The notes: generated by a model not told the origin, from the letters alone. A stretch of 64,000 bases of DNA from Tullyiplasma multilocale ATCC 49900 (GCF_000483165.1 NZ_AXXW01000005.1:124001-188000); one strand, 5' to 3'; shown: positions 22,319 through 32,848, counted from the stretch's first letter. Program-made: numbers and translations.

Positions 22319-24817
22319 TTAAGAGATTTGTGATTCGTAATTGTTTACAAATTTATTTCTTAATGCGATTTGATTATTATCTAATTGAGTTTTTGTTTCA
22401 GATTTTACTTTTAAGATTTCTTCATTAAATCTTTGTTTTGCAGCTTTTTCTTCTGCTTTATTTTTATATGAATCTTTTTCGTTTGAGAAAGTTTCTTTAA
22501 CTTTTACTAATTCAGTATTTTTAGCTACTTTAACAGCTTTATTGAATTCTTTAATATCTTCTGTTTTTGTTTTGATGAATTCTTTTTCTTCGGCAGCATT
22601 CACTTTATATGCAGCTTTCGCTTTTAAAACTTCTGCTTTGTATGTTTCATTCATCTCAACTAATTTAGCTTTTAAATCAGCGATTTGTTTTTGTGTTTGA
22701 GTTTTAACAACTTCAACATTTTCATTTTTATCTTTTGCTTCTTTAACTAAAGTTTTACCATTAGCTTTTGTGCTAGCGATTTCTTCTTTAATTTCAATTT
22801 TTGCTTCTCTTCTATTGTTAGCTAATTCAGCTAAGATAACAGCATGTTTTGCTTTAACTGATCCAACTACCCCAGCATCTGAAACTAATCAGAAACCATA
22901 CACAGAAGTTGTTACAGCAACTCCTGCTGCTACAGCGATGAAGAAGTATAATGTTTGAATTCCGTAAGGAACAGCTCCTAAGATAGCAACAATTGGTCCA
23001 CCGTGAGCAGCAAAGTTTTGAACACCTAATGCTCCAGCAATTCCACCAGCTACAGCTGATCCTAATACGTTTGCAACTACAGCTCTTTTTGGATCTCTAA
23101 TTGCGAAAGGAATAGCTCCTTCAGAAATACCGATTGATCCCATGATTAATGCAGCAACCCCAAGGTTTTTTGTATCATTGTCAAAGAATCTAGGGAATAA
23201 GATTGTTGTTAATCCCATAGCGATTGGCGCAACTGGAATAGCTGCTCCAACTGCACCCATTGGTTCATAGATTTCAGCAGTTACTAATGCAGATCCTGTG
23301 ATGAAAGCAATTTTATTAATTGGTCCACCCATGTCGAATCCAGCCATTGCTCCTAATGCTAATCCTAATGCAAGACCAACTCCAACTCCAAGGTTAGGGT
23401 TTGATCTATATGCTTTTTCAAATCCTGTTTGAATTTGATCCATTACTCATCCAATTGGTCCACCAATTACATAAATAAATGTGAATCCTAATCCTAATCC
23501 CACTACAATTGGGATAAAGAATATTGGCATTGCAGCTGATAATGAACGTGGTACATTTCATGTGTTGATTCATTTAACAGCATATCCAGCCATTAATCCG
23601 GCAGCAATAGCTCCCAAGAAACCAGCAGGTGTTGCTACAGCATCCATCCCTGGCATTGGCATAAAGTTGTCTGCATTATTTCCTAAGAAAGCAGCAACCA
23701 TAGCTGGTGCAATCGCAGCACGTCCGGCAATTGAGTTACCAATAAATCCTGCAAGGATTGGGATCATCATAGCAAATGCTGCTCCCCCAATAATTGACAT
23801 AACGTTTAATGGTCCTCATTTATAATCTCCATTGGGACCATCAGTTCCAGCATCAGGACCTCAAATCCCTTTAGCTAAACCGATTGAGAACGCTAAGGCA
23901 ATACCTCCCATAACGATAACTGGAATCATGTATGAAATCCCAGCCATAATGTGTTTCATAACACCTTGAGATTCTGAAGAACTGTTTTTTGAAGTTTTAA
24001 ACCCTTCACCTTTAACTTCTAGAACAACTCCTTGTTCTAGAGCATTTTTAATAGTTCCTTTTGGATCTTTCATTGCTTTAGCAACTTTTAAACTATAAAC
24101 TTTTTTACCAGCAAATCTTGATAAATCAACATTTACATCCGCAGCAATAATAACTACATCCGCAGCATCAATTTCTGCTGGTGTTAATTTTGTACCGACA
24201 CCTTTTGAACCTTGTGTTTCAACCCTTACGTTGTAACCCATTTCTGGTCCAGCTTGTAATAATTTTTCTTCAGCCATGTAAGTATGAGCAACCCCAGTCA
24301 CGCAAGCTGTAATAGCAACAATGTTTTTAACACCTTCACCTTTAACTTCAACTACTTCTTTTTCTTCTTTTTCAGTAGTCATAGCTTTAATTATACCTGC
24401 TGGTGTTTTAGCAGTATTCATTTCAGCCTTGAATTTTTCATCCATCAACTTCATAGCAACACCGCTTAACATAGCTAAGTGTTCTTCACCATCTGGTCCT
24501 TCCGGTATTATCAATGCTATAGCAACTTTAGTTGGTTTGCCATCCATTGAATTTCAATCCAATTCATCTTTGAAACGAACTACAAATACAGCAGCTTGTT
24601 TTGCTTCTTTAATTCTCGCATGGGGAATAGCGAAGCCATCTTCGAATCCAGTTGAACCTTCAGCTTCACGATTTTCATATCCCTTAACCAAAGCAGTTTC
24701 ACTAGAAACAATACCAAGTCTCTTTGCTTCTTTAGCAATAAACTTGAAAGCATCTTTTTGGCTATCTATTTCAACATCCAAAAACACATGCTCTTTTTTC
24801 AAAATATCTTTGTTCAT
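22319..24817 (-). CDS. fruA: Fructose-family PTS IIABC permease with coiled-coil tail
   Basis: Phosphoenolpyruvate-dependent sugar transporter, 832 residues. IIA domain about 1-145 with phospho-His66 in AIPHAR. IIB domain about 163-265 with phospho-Cys172 in ACVTGVAHT. IIC membrane domain about 290-640 with eight or more hydrophobic segments and the AGFDMGGP.NK.AF motif. From about 645 a Lys/Glu/Ala-rich coiled-coil tail of some 185 residues follows, which is not part of the normal family. The start at 24817 follows GGAGGT; an upstream in-frame GTG overlaps the SD and is rejected. No fruK is nearby, so the product could be a hexose 1- or 6-phosphate. Confidence 0.92.
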
Positions 24818-24849
24818 ATTTACCTCCACATTTATATTCTAAACCTGAA

Positions 24850-24866
24850 TATTCAAAAAATGAATA
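24850..24866 (-). promoter_or_regulatory. Operator-like inverted repeat 1 upstream of fruA
   Basis: Perfect inverted repeat TATTCA-N5-TGAATA, 33 bases before the fruA ATG. Its left half overlaps a TGAATATTCA palindrome (24846-24855). The centre-to-centre distance to repeat 2 is 21 bp, two helical turns. Confidence 0.7.
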
Positions 24867-24870
24867 AAAA

Positions 24871-24887
24871 TATTCACTTTTTGAATA
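24871..24887 (-). promoter_or_regulatory. Operator-like inverted repeat 2 upstream of fruA
   Basis: Inverted repeat of the same form, extended to AATATTCA-N5-TGAATATT (24869-24889). Likely bound by the adjacent RpiR-type regulator. Confidence 0.7.
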
Positions 24888-24930
24888 TTTTTCCAATTTT
24901 ATGTGTTTTTTATATTTTCTCCAAAAAAAT

Positions 24931-24956
24931 GGAAAAAAAACAAGCCTAAGCTTGTT
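24931..24956 (-). terminator. Terminator after the RpiR-type regulator
   Basis: Minus-strand perfect stem AACAAGC-TTAG-GCTTGTT followed by eight T. The regulator's stop codon lies in the loop. Confidence 0.8.
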
Positions 24957-25752
24957 CTCATTTTCATTGTTCCATAATATCTGACGTAACTATATCTTTA
25001 GATAAAATTGATTTAAATACCATCTCTCATATTGCATATGCACAAATTCTTGATGAGAAAGAAAAAGAACGATATTTAGCATCACTCGAAATTGTGCTGA
25101 AATTTATATCCGAACCTCTTTTCATTTCTGTATCAAAGTCACCAGTTAAACTTATGATTTTAATATTTCGCTCTTTAGCCTTTTCAAAAATTTTCTTCAA
25201 CTCAGCTTTATCCCCTGAATAAGATAAAAGGATAACAACATCATTTTCTTCCATATAGTTAATATTCATGATTTGTTGGTGTCAATCTACACCCATCATC
25301 GAATGTTTTCCGATTTGAATTAATTTATGTTCGATCGCAAATTTTAATGATGTGTTACCACCCATTGCTGCGACATTTATTTTTTCTGCATTCAAAATCA
25401 TTTCAGCAGCAGCTTCAATTTTATTATCAGGGTTGTTTTTAAAAGTTGCCCTCAAATCACTTACTAGGGTCTCAATATTATCTTGATAATTATTCTCAGC
25501 GAATTTTTCTTCAAAGTATGAAGATATTTCCTTGTTAAGAATTATTTGAAATTCTTTATAGTTATTCATCTTCAGTTGATTTTGAACATATCTTGTCGCT
25601 GACGGTTGACTACACTTAGCTTTTTCTGCTAATTCCACAACTCCTGAATTAAAAGATTTGTTATTAGTTATCTCATCAATGATAACATTACTAATATCTT
25701 GATTGATAGTTTTGTTTTCTTTTGAAAACTTATATATTTTTTCTATTACCAT
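24946..25752 (-). CDS. RpiR/MurR-family transcriptional regulator
   Basis: Sugar-responsive regulator of 268 residues. N-terminal helix-turn-helix about residues 35-65 (LAEKAKCSQPSATRYVQNQL, the RpiR pattern), then a SIS sugar-phosphate-binding domain about 110-250 with AAMGGNTSL, LLSYSGDKAEL and IISLTGD. It lies directly upstream of fruA-manA in the same direction and most likely controls them through the inverted repeats at 24850-24887. The effector would be a sugar phosphate. Several Trp are TGA. Confidence 0.88.
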
Positions 25753-25785
25753 TTTATAGATCTCCTTTAATTAGTTCTTTTTTAT

Positions 25786-25813
25786 AGTGTATCACAATTA
25801 AAAAAATACCCAA
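25786..25813 (-). promoter_or_regulatory. Candidate promoter of the RpiR-type regulator
   Basis: Minus-strand TTGGGT (25808-25813), 16-nt spacer, TACACT (25786-25791), followed by an AAAGGAG SD before the ATG at 25752. Confidence 0.45.
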
Positions 25814-25835
25814 TAAAAGCGTTTCTTATTTTAAG

Positions 25836-25864
25836 TTGGTATTTATCAAATTAGATAGTATATT
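25836..25864 (+). promoter_or_regulatory. Candidate promoter of the plus-strand P-loop gene pair
   Basis: TTGGTA (25836-25841), 17-nt spacer, TATATT (25859-25864), then a GGAGG SD before the TTG start at 25887. It diverges from the regulator promoter. Confidence 0.5.
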
Positions 25865-25886
25865 ATTTAATTAATGGAGGTATTTT

Positions 25887-26597
25887 TTGAAGATACAAAT
25901 CATAGGACCGAATGGTGCTGACTTAAGTTTATACGCAAACTTAATTCAAGAAATACACCATCTCCCTCTTCTTGAAGTAGATGATGGAGCAACATCAATT
26001 AATGTAGAAACACTACGAAACTTTCTTAACGAAAATGATTCATGAGTTATTAGTGGAAATTTAATGAAACGAGAAAACTTCGAATTTGTTAAACCTAATT
26101 TACTTATTTATATAGTTGGTGAAAAAGAACCCACTTTTAGATCTAGAAATATTTATAGACGTGAAGTTTTATCTGATGGCTCAATAACTATCAAAAACAA
26201 AAACTTAACAAACAGCGATATTGAGAAGAGAGCTTATGAATATATGAGTGATGAAAACGAACTCGCAACTGACACTATGAGGTGGCATCAAAGCCTTATG
26301 GATAACACTACAGCTGAGGTACTTGTAATTAAAAAACAAAACAAGTTAGCAAAAAACTTAAAGAAGATAGCTTTAGAAATTAATTTTGATGGAAGTAAAT
26401 CTAAAAAATATGCAATTTACTTAAGTTCATACATCAGTCTATGTTCGGAATTCATAAAAGCTTTAATAGTTGTAATTTTTGTTTGACCATTCTATTCACT
26501 TAATAGAAAGATTAAGAATTATCGTCAAAATGGTTGATGAAGAAAAAAACAAAGAGAAATAAAAAAATATGAAAGAAAAAATAAAAAGAATAAGTAG
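25887..26597 (+). CDS. P-loop kinase-like protein with degenerate Walker A and C-terminal membrane anchor
   Basis: Protein of 236 residues, 8 bases upstream of its intact paralog. The start is TTG at 25887, chosen because GGAGG lies 6 bases before it and the N-terminus MKIQIIGPNGADLS then aligns with MRIQIIGASATGKSS of the next gene. The Walker A Gly-Lys-Ser is replaced by Gly-Ala-Asp, so ATP binding of the usual kind is unlikely. A W(V/I)(V/I)SG segment and a Y(K)RE segment are shared. A strongly hydrophobic segment about 174-204 and a very basic Lys/Arg tail follow, suggesting a membrane-tethered pseudokinase. TGA-Trp codons at 26043, 26484, 26535 and 26538. Confidence 0.75.
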
Positions 26598-26605
26598 GTT
26601 ATAAA

Positions 26606-27145
26606 ATGAGAATACAAATTATTGGAGCTAGCGCAACTGGTAAAAGTAGTTTAGCAAAACTAATTGCTGATCAAAATAATATTAAATGAATAGATACTGA
26701 TAACTACTACTGAAAAGATGAGTCTCTTTCAATTAAAAATACAGACTTGGAAAAATATAATTTATGATTAGAAGATATGAATAAGTACGAGGACTGAGTT
26801 GTATCTGGTAGTAACTACTCATGACACAAACCGGGATTTGAAGACAAGGAATTATTAGTTTTTTTACAAATGGATGAAAGTAAAAGATTTGAAAGATTAT
26901 ACAAAAGAGAAATATCTCGTCATGGAGATAAAGCATTTGATATGATTGATGATCAAGGTAATCCAACAAATTCATTTATTGAATGATGTAAAACTTATTA
27001 CTCTCAAACAAGTCCTTTGAAGGGTGGTTCTTATTTAGCACACACAATTGAAATTGACAATGCAAAATGCCCCGTCTTAAAATTAGATGCTGAACTCCCT
27101 TTAGAAGAAAAATATAATTTAATAATGGCTGAGATAAGCAAATAA
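26606..27145 (+). CDS. P-loop nucleotide kinase-like protein
   Basis: Soluble protein of 179 residues resembling the adenylate kinase-like/FlaR 'topology modulation' group. Walker A is intact: GASATGKSS at 7-15. Then an acidic DTDNYYWKD segment, a WVVSGSNYSW segment typical of substrate binding in these kinases, and an R..RLYKREISRHGD lid-like segment with Arg residues. The substrate is unknown, probably a nucleotide or nucleoside. It forms a two-gene operon with the degenerate copy at 25887-26597. Trp is almost always TGA here. Confidence 0.78.
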
Positions 27146-27170
27146 AAAAGAATCGCAAGATTCTTTTTTT
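27145..27170 (+). terminator. Bidirectional terminator between convergent genes
   Basis: Stem AAAGAATC-GCAA-GATTCTTT with T runs on both strands. It serves the plus-strand P-loop gene and lies just after the stop of the minus-strand membrane protein. Confidence 0.8.
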
Positions 27171-27171
27171 A

Positions 27172-28119
27172 CTATTTATTTGTAATTCAATTATAGACAT
27201 TGTCTCATTCATTTTCTTTAAATTTAACCAGATTGTCAATAATATCTTTTTTAGATTCTTCAGATAACTCGTCACCTTTAATCCCAGATATTGTTTCTCA
27301 AATATTAATACTATTTCCTCCAAACACAAATTCTCCATTTCAGTCAGGAGATATTTGTTCCATAATTTTATTTATTTCATCAAGAGTTTTAGCATCTCTT
27401 AACGCAGTTTCAATTCTTAGAGAAATATCATCAATTTTATCATTTAATAAAGTACCTAGAATAGTTCCTAATTTTATATCTTGGAATGAATAATACAAGA
27501 AATATATTGCTCCACCAAGTAGTGCCATCATATAGAAAACAAAGAATACTATCCCTGCTATTTTGAAGGTTTTATTACGATACATCAAAGCTGAAAATAA
27601 TACAGTCAAAATTGATATCATCAAAATAGCGGTACCAACAATGAAAGGTATGATAAGTATTTTATCTAAAATATTTGATCCTGTAATATCTTGAACTGAT
27701 GAAAAACCAAATGGATTAATAAATGCATTAATTATCGAATATAAACTATCAAATGGTGTGAACCCTTCTACATTTGTATCCAAGAAAGTTATTAAATAAT
27801 TTTTAGGTTCTGTTATAACCTCATCTATTGCTTCATCCAAACCGAGATAACCAAATACACCAGCTCCATACAACATTAGAAATAGTCCTAACAAGAAAAA
27901 TAGAGAGCTAGATATATAAGTAATAATCCTTGAAACTTTCCCGACAAATCCTTTGTTCAAATTTAAAACAAAAAATATCAGAGATATTATTGCAAATCCT
28001 ATCATGATTCCAGATAAAGTTTGTAATAGTTGTGGTCAATATTTATCAAAACCATCCAAATTGTAATTCGATATAGAATCCTTGATTGAATTAGTTAGAT
28101 CTTGAATTGCGTTATGCAT
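27172..28119 (-). CDS. Membrane protein of unknown function
   Basis: Protein of 315 residues with about four membrane helices (near 38-58, 67-90, 155-180, 190-212), a loop with Asp/Glu between helices 2 and 3, and a soluble C-terminus of about 95 residues ending DNVYNWITNK. The start at 28119 has an AAGGA SD; the later in-frame ATG at 28005 would remove 38 residues before the first helix. TGA-Trp at 27340 and others. It lies directly after secY but behind a terminator. No family recognised. Confidence 0.75.
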
Positions 28120-28152
28120 ATATTCACATCCTTTATTAGTCTAATTATAAAC

Positions 28153-28178
28153 AAAAAAAGAGCAAAAGCTCTTTTTCT
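28153..28178 (-). terminator. Terminator after secY
   Basis: Minus-strand perfect stem AAAAGAGC-TTTT-GCTCTTTT followed by T run. It marks the end of the S10-spc operon. Confidence 0.85.
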
Positions 28179-28180
28179 TT

Positions 28181-29620
28181 TTATCAAATGTGTGATGGTT
28201 TTTTATTTTCACTTTCTTCTGTGAATTTTTCTTTTTTAGAATCAATAAATGATTGTTGTATCATTCTTCCTTTTAATTGTTGTACAGTTTGAATTGCAAC
28301 TGAGATACAAATAATTAATCCAGTACCTCCGATTGCTAAGTTTGATGGTAGATCCGTCAACTTAGAAATAACGTATGGTAATATAGCGATTAATGCCAAG
28401 AATACAGCTCCGATAACAGAAAGTCTATTGATAGTTCCTGTTAAGAATTTAGTTGTATCTTTACCTGGTTTAATACCTGGAACGAAAGTTCCAGATTTTT
28501 GGAAGTTCTCTGAAATTTTTTCAGGATTGATTTGAACTTGTGCATATAAGAATGTAAACATTAATATTAATACTGCATAAATTCCAATACCTCATCATGT
28601 TCCAAAGTATAAGAAATTGTTACAGAAGTATACAAACCCAGAGTCTGGATTGGATACTTGAACGATTTGTGAAATTGTGATTGGTGTAGATATAATTGCT
28701 GATGCAAAGATTACCGGAATAACCCCTGCATTATTGATTTTAAGTGGTAGGTATGGAGTGTGATCTTTTGAATCAACTAGTCCAGAACCCGTTTGTTGAA
28801 TTGGAATTTTTCTTTCCGCTTCATTCATTAGAACAACAAAGAAGATAACTAAGAAGAACACACCGACATATATGATGAATTTTAATAATCCATCAAATAG
28901 GATGTTTGCTTCTTCATTTTTACTTGAAACTCAAAACTCAAATGTAGCTTTAAAGTTTGTAGGCATCGTTGTAATAATACCGATGAAAATGATAATAGAA
29001 ACACCATTTCCAACCCCTTTAACAGTTATTTGGTCAGCTAATCATAACATAAGGAATGAACCAGCTAACATAACCATAGGAACTAAAATATAGTAAAATG
29101 CAATACTTGATCCTCCATCATTTCACTTAGGTTCAATTAACCCTTGTGAAGATAATGTGAAGATTGTAGCTTCCGCTTGCATTACTGCAAATGGAATCAT
29201 TAATACTTTTGTCAATTTATCTAACTTTTTACGCCCTCTCTCACCTGATTTAGATCAACGAGAAAGAACAGGAATAACATCTGTTGAAAGTAACTGAACA
29301 ATAATAGATGCCGTAATATATGGAGAGACCCCCAATGCTAAGATTGAGAATTTACCAATACTTCCTCCTCCTAAAGTAGATAGAAGTTGGAAAAATTGTA
29401 TATCATTTACCCCACTAGTAAAATCATCATTTATTGTTACACCCGGAACTGTTAAATAAATACCAGCTCTAATCACCACTAACACTAATAATGTAAAAAC
29501 GATTCGAAAAAACAAATCCTTATTCTTTGTAAAGAAATTCGCCCTCTCGAAATCGTTTTTATTTTTAGATTTTTTAATGATTCCAGGCTTACTTTTTTTA
29601 GTAATCTGTTTTTTTATCAT
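28181..29620 (-). CDS. secY: Preprotein translocase channel SecY
   Basis: Central channel of the Sec export machinery, 479 residues, ten membrane helices. The first helix region RAGIYLTVPGV and the FMNEAERKIPIQ region after helix 5 are diagnostic (EAERKIPIQ). The N-terminus has a Lys-rich extension of about 35 residues before the first helix. TGA-Trp codons split it under the standard code. The start overlaps the rplO stop by one base. Confidence 0.95.
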
Positions 29621-30057
29621 TATAATACCTCTGCAGTTCCCCCAACTTTTTCAATAGCTGTTTTAGCTGATTGAGAGATTTTGTTAACTTTAACATTAAC
29701 TTTTTTAGTTAATGTTCCGTTTCCTAAAACTTTAACTAATTGTTTTTCGTTTTTAATAACTTTAGCTTCAATTAAAGTTTTGTGATCAACTGTTGTTAAT
29801 CCCATGTTTTCTAAATCAGTTAAGTTAATTAATACGAATTCTTTCATGTTTCTTGAAGTAAATCCAATTTTTGGAAGTCTTCTGAATAAAGGAGTTTGTC
29901 CCCCTTCAAATCCGGGTCTTACCCCTCCACCTGAACGTGAGTTTTGTCCTTTGTGACCTCTTGTAGAAGTTTTACCTTTTCCAGAAGCCATTCCTCTACC
30001 TACACGTGTAGCGTCTTTTTTACTACCTTCAGTATATTTTAATTCATGTAATTTCAT
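29620..30057 (-). CDS. rplO: 50S ribosomal protein L15
   Basis: L15, 145 residues, starting [22 protein letters not shown] with the Gly-rich segment [20 protein letters not shown]. Last ribosomal gene before secY. Confidence 0.97.
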   Translation of the reverse strand: MKLHELKYTEGSKKDATRVGRGMASGKGKTSTRGHKGQNSRSGGGVRPGFEGGQTPLFRRLPKIGFTSRNMKEFVLINLTDLENMGLTTVDHKTLIEAKVIKNEKQLVKVLGNGTLTKKVNVKVNKISQSAKTAIEKVGGTAEVL

Positions 30058-30077
30058 AAAATCTGTTGACTCCTTTC

Positions 30078-30716
30078 TTAAGCTTTAGCAGCTTCTACTT
30101 TTTTTGGTGCAGATTTGGCAACTTTACCAAATCTTAATTCTTGAACTCTTTTAGCTGTTTGCATGTTTTGTAAACCATCTAAAGTAGCTCTAATCATGTT
30201 GATAGGAGTATTACGTCCTAATGATTTAGCGTAGATATCGTTGATCCCCGCTAATTCAATAACGGCACGTGCTGGTCCCCCTGCGATAACTCCAGTTCCT
30301 TCTTTAGCTGGTTTAATTAATACTTTACCAGCTCCATAAGTTCCTAAAATTTCGTGAGGTACAGTTGTTCCTCTTAATGAAACAGTGATTAAGTTTTTAC
30401 GTGCTTCCTTGATAGCTTTTTTAATTGCTTCAGGAACCTCGTTAGCTTTCCCTGTTCCCATACCAACTTGACCTTTTTTGTTTCCAACAACAACAACTGC
30501 TGCGAAATGGAAGTGACGTCCACCTTTTGTTACTTTAGTAACACGACGGATAGTTACAACTTTTTCTTCGAAGTCATCTTTTGGTTTTTCGAAACGACGG
30601 TTATTGTTGTTTCTTGGTTTTGAGTTTTTTCTGTCGAATTTTTTAGCTTCTGCTGGTTGAGCAGCTGCTACTGTAGCGTTTTCTGCTACTTCAATTGTTT
30701 TGTTTTCTGTAGTCAT
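30078..30716 (-). CDS. rpsE: 30S ribosomal protein S5
   Basis: S5, important for decoding accuracy, 212 residues. The double-stranded RNA-binding part begins [19 protein letters not shown], and [12 protein letters not shown] follows. It carries an N-terminal extension of about 48 residues rich in Ala, Asn and Lys that is longer than in model species. Confidence 0.97.
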   Translation of the reverse strand: MTTENKTIEVAENATVAAAQPAEAKKFDRKNSKPRNNNNRRFEKPKDDFEEKVVTIRRVTKVTKGGRHFHFAAVVVVGNKKGQVGMGTGKANEVPEAIKKAIKEARKNLITVSLRGTTVPHEILGTYGAGKVLIKPAKEGTGVIAGGPARAVIELAGINDIYAKSLGRNTPINMIRATLDGLQNMQTAKRVQELRFGKVAKSAPKKVEAAKA

Positions 30717-30731
30717 TTTTTCCTGCTCCTC

Positions 30732-31082
30732 CTAGAATTTTAATCCGTTTTCTCTTGCTGCTTCAGCGAATGCTTTAACAACACCATGGTATAAATATCC
30801 ACCACGGTCGAATACAACTGTATCAATGTTTGCAGCTACTGCTTTTTTAGCAATATCTTCAGCCACTTTTACTGCTGATTCTGTGTTAGATCCGTTTTTT
30901 AGACCTAATTTTAAAGTTGATGCTGATACTAAAGTTGTACCTGTAGTATCGTCAATAATTTGAGCATAGAAGTTTGTGTTAGATTTGAATACATTTAATC
31001 TAGGTCTTGAAGTAGTTCCAGAAATTTTGTTTCTTACTCTAAAGTGTCTTCTTTTTCTTGATTCTGCTTTTGTAAATTTCAT
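30732..31082 (-). CDS. rplR: 50S ribosomal protein L18
   Basis: L18, binds 5S rRNA, 116 residues. [20 protein letters not shown] and the C-terminal [21 protein letters not shown] are diagnostic. Confidence 0.97.
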   Translation of the reverse strand: MKFTKAESRKRRHFRVRNKISGTTSRPRLNVFKSNTNFYAQIIDDTTGTTLVSASTLKLGLKNGSNTESAVKVAEDIAKKAVAANIDTVVFDRGGYLYHGVVKAFAEAARENGLKF

Positions 31083-31137
31083 AATTTATTTCCCTTTTAA
31101 AGCGTTGGCTTATTTACCAGCTGCTTTTCCTTCTTTT

Positions 31138-31653
31138 CTAAATAATGTGTTCATCTTTGTAACGTACACCTTTACCTTTGTATGGTTCTGGTTTTCTATA
31201 TGCTCTAATGTTTGCTGCAACTTCTCCAACTAATTGTTTATCGATCCCTGAAATGATAACTTCTGTTGGTTTTGGAGTTTCAACTGTAATTCCTTCTGGA
31301 ATTACGTATTCAACTGGGTGTGAGAATCCTAATGATAAGTTGATTACATTACCAGCAACTGCTGCTTTGTACCCAACCCCAAGGATTGATAATTCTTTTT
31401 TGAATCCTTCACTTACACCTGTTAACATACCTTGTAATAAAGAGTTTGTTGTTCCATGTAATTGTTTTGTATGTTTTACTTCGTTTGCTCTAGTTGTAGT
31501 TACATTACCGTCTGCTACGCTAATTGTAATAACTGGAGCGAATTGTTTTGTTAAAGTTCCTTTTGGTCCTTTTACTGTTACTGTGTTATCTGCTGCTACT
31601 GTAATTTCAACACCGGCAGGGATAGCTAATATTCTGTTTCCTATACGTGACAT
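31138..31653 (-). CDS. rplF: 50S ribosomal protein L6, C-terminally frameshifted
   Basis: L6, 171 residues as read. [20 protein letters not shown] and [18 protein letters not shown] are typical. The frame stops at TAG (31138-31140) directly after HII. In the next frame the sequence continues RKEGKAAGK and stops with TAA at 31110-31112. The canonical L6 C-terminus is (R)RKEGK, so one extra A (T on the coding strand) in the A run 31140-31142 appears to have cut nine residues. The intact gene would span 31110-31653, 180 residues. Real mutation, programmed shift and sequencing error cannot be told apart here. Confidence 0.9.
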   Translation of the reverse strand: MSRIGNRILAIPAGVEITVAADNTVTVKGPKGTLTKQFAPVITISVADGNVTTTRANEVKHTKQLHGTTNSLLQGMLTGVSEGFKKELSILGVGYKAAVAGNVINLSLGFSHPVEYVIPEGITVETPKPTEVIISGIDKQLVGEVAANIRAYRKPEPYKGKGVRYKDEHII

Positions 31654-31673
31654 ATATTAATTCCTCGCCTTTT

Positions 31674-32063
31674 CTATCAGATGAAAGCTAAAACTTCACC
31701 ACCAACATTGTTGGCGCGAGCTTGCTTATCTGTCATGATTCCTTGTGATGTTGAAATGATACCGATTCCTAAACCGTTTAATACTTGTGGGATTTCGTTT
31801 GCTGGTGCGTATACTCTTAGTCCTGGTTTTGAGATTTTTTTAAGTCCTTGAATAACTCTTGTTTTACCTTGGTATTTTAATTCTAAAGTAATAGTTTTTT
31901 TGGCTTCTCCCTCAACTGTAAAGTTTGAGATGAATCCTTGTTCTTTTAAGATTTCTGCTATTTCTAGTTTCATTTTGCTTCCAGGCATAGATACTGTTTT
32001 TAAATATCTTTGGTTAGCATTACGAATTCTAGTAAGCATATCTGCAATTACGTCTGTAGTCAT
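31674..32063 (-). CDS. rpsH: 30S ribosomal protein S8
   Basis: S8, 129 residues. It ends GGEVLAFIW, the last Trp being TGA followed by TAG; the standard code would drop that residue. [13 protein letters not shown] and the [18 protein letters not shown] segment are diagnostic. S8 is the usual autoregulator of spc operon translation. Confidence 0.97.
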
Positions 32064-32084
32064 ATTTTCTATTTCCTTTTCTAA

Positions 32085-32270
32085 TTATCAAGATGCTTTT
32101 CTAATACCAGGGATTTGTCCTTCGTATGCATATTTTCTAAAGCATAAACGACAAATTCCGAATTTTTTTAGCACAGCGTGTGGTCTACCACATTGGTTAC
32201 AACGTGTATAAGCTCTAACAGCAAATTTTTGTTGTTTAGCTTGTTTTACTTTTAATGATTTTTTAGCCAT
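32085..32270 (-). CDS. rpsN: 30S ribosomal protein S14, zinc form
   Basis: S14 type Z, 61 residues with two CxxC pairs (CNQCGR and CRLC) forming a zinc site. It ends IRKASW with Trp as TGA. Located between rplE and rpsH as usual. Confidence 0.96.
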
Positions 32271-32285
32271 TTTTTCTATCCCCCA

Positions 32286-32828
32286 TTATTTTTGGAAAGG
32301 CATTCCCATTTTTTGTAATAATGAAAATGCTTCCTCGTTAGTTTTTGCAGTAGTTACAACAGTAATGTCCATTCCACGAAGTTTTTGAACTTTATCATAT
32401 TCAATTTCAGGGAAAATGATTTGTTCTTTAATTCCTAGAGTGTAGTTTCCAAATCCATCGAATGATGTAGTTGATACCCCTCTAAAGTCACGTACACGTG
32501 GAAGTGATACGTTAACTAAACGATCAAGGAAGTCGTACATTTTTTTACCTCTAAGTGTAACTTTTGTACCGATTGGCATCCCTTCACGTAATTTGAATAC
32601 AGCTAAAGATTTTTTAGCTTTTGTTACTAATGGTTTTTGACCAGCGATTAATTCTAATTCAGCAACTGCCATATCTAATTTCTTAGTATCTGTAGTAGCT
32701 TCTCCAACTCCCATGTTAATTACGATTTTAGTAATTTTTGGAACTTGCATCACTGATTTGTACCCTTGTTCTTTAAATAAAACAGGAACAATTTCATTAG
32801 TATATTTTGTTTCTAATCTTGATTTCAT
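32286..32828 (-). CDS. rplE: 50S ribosomal protein L5
   Basis: L5, binds 5S rRNA in the central protuberance, 180 residues. [26 protein letters not shown] and FPEIEYDKV are diagnostic. Confidence 0.97.
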   Translation of the reverse strand: MKSRLETKYTNEIVPVLFKEQGYKSVMQVPKITKIVINMGVGEATTDTKKLDMAVAELELIAGQKPLVTKAKKSLAVFKLREGMPIGTKVTLRGKKMYDFLDRLVNVSLPRVRDFRGVSTTSFDGFGNYTLGIKEQIIFPEIEYDKVQKLRGMDITVVTTAKTNEEAFSLLQKMGMPFQK

Positions 32829-32848
32829 AATATATATCTGTTCCTTTC

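Noticed and set aside
24321-24842. Open plus-strand frame of 173 codons
   Set aside because: Antisense to the conserved IIA/IIB part of fruA and low-complexity in the Ser/Phe-rich stretch.
26733-27338. Two open minus-strand frames near the P-loop genes
   Set aside because: They run opposite the intact kinase-like gene with its Walker A motif and cross the terminator at 27145-27170.
31178-31660. Open plus-strand frame of 160 codons
   Set aside because: Antisense to rplF.
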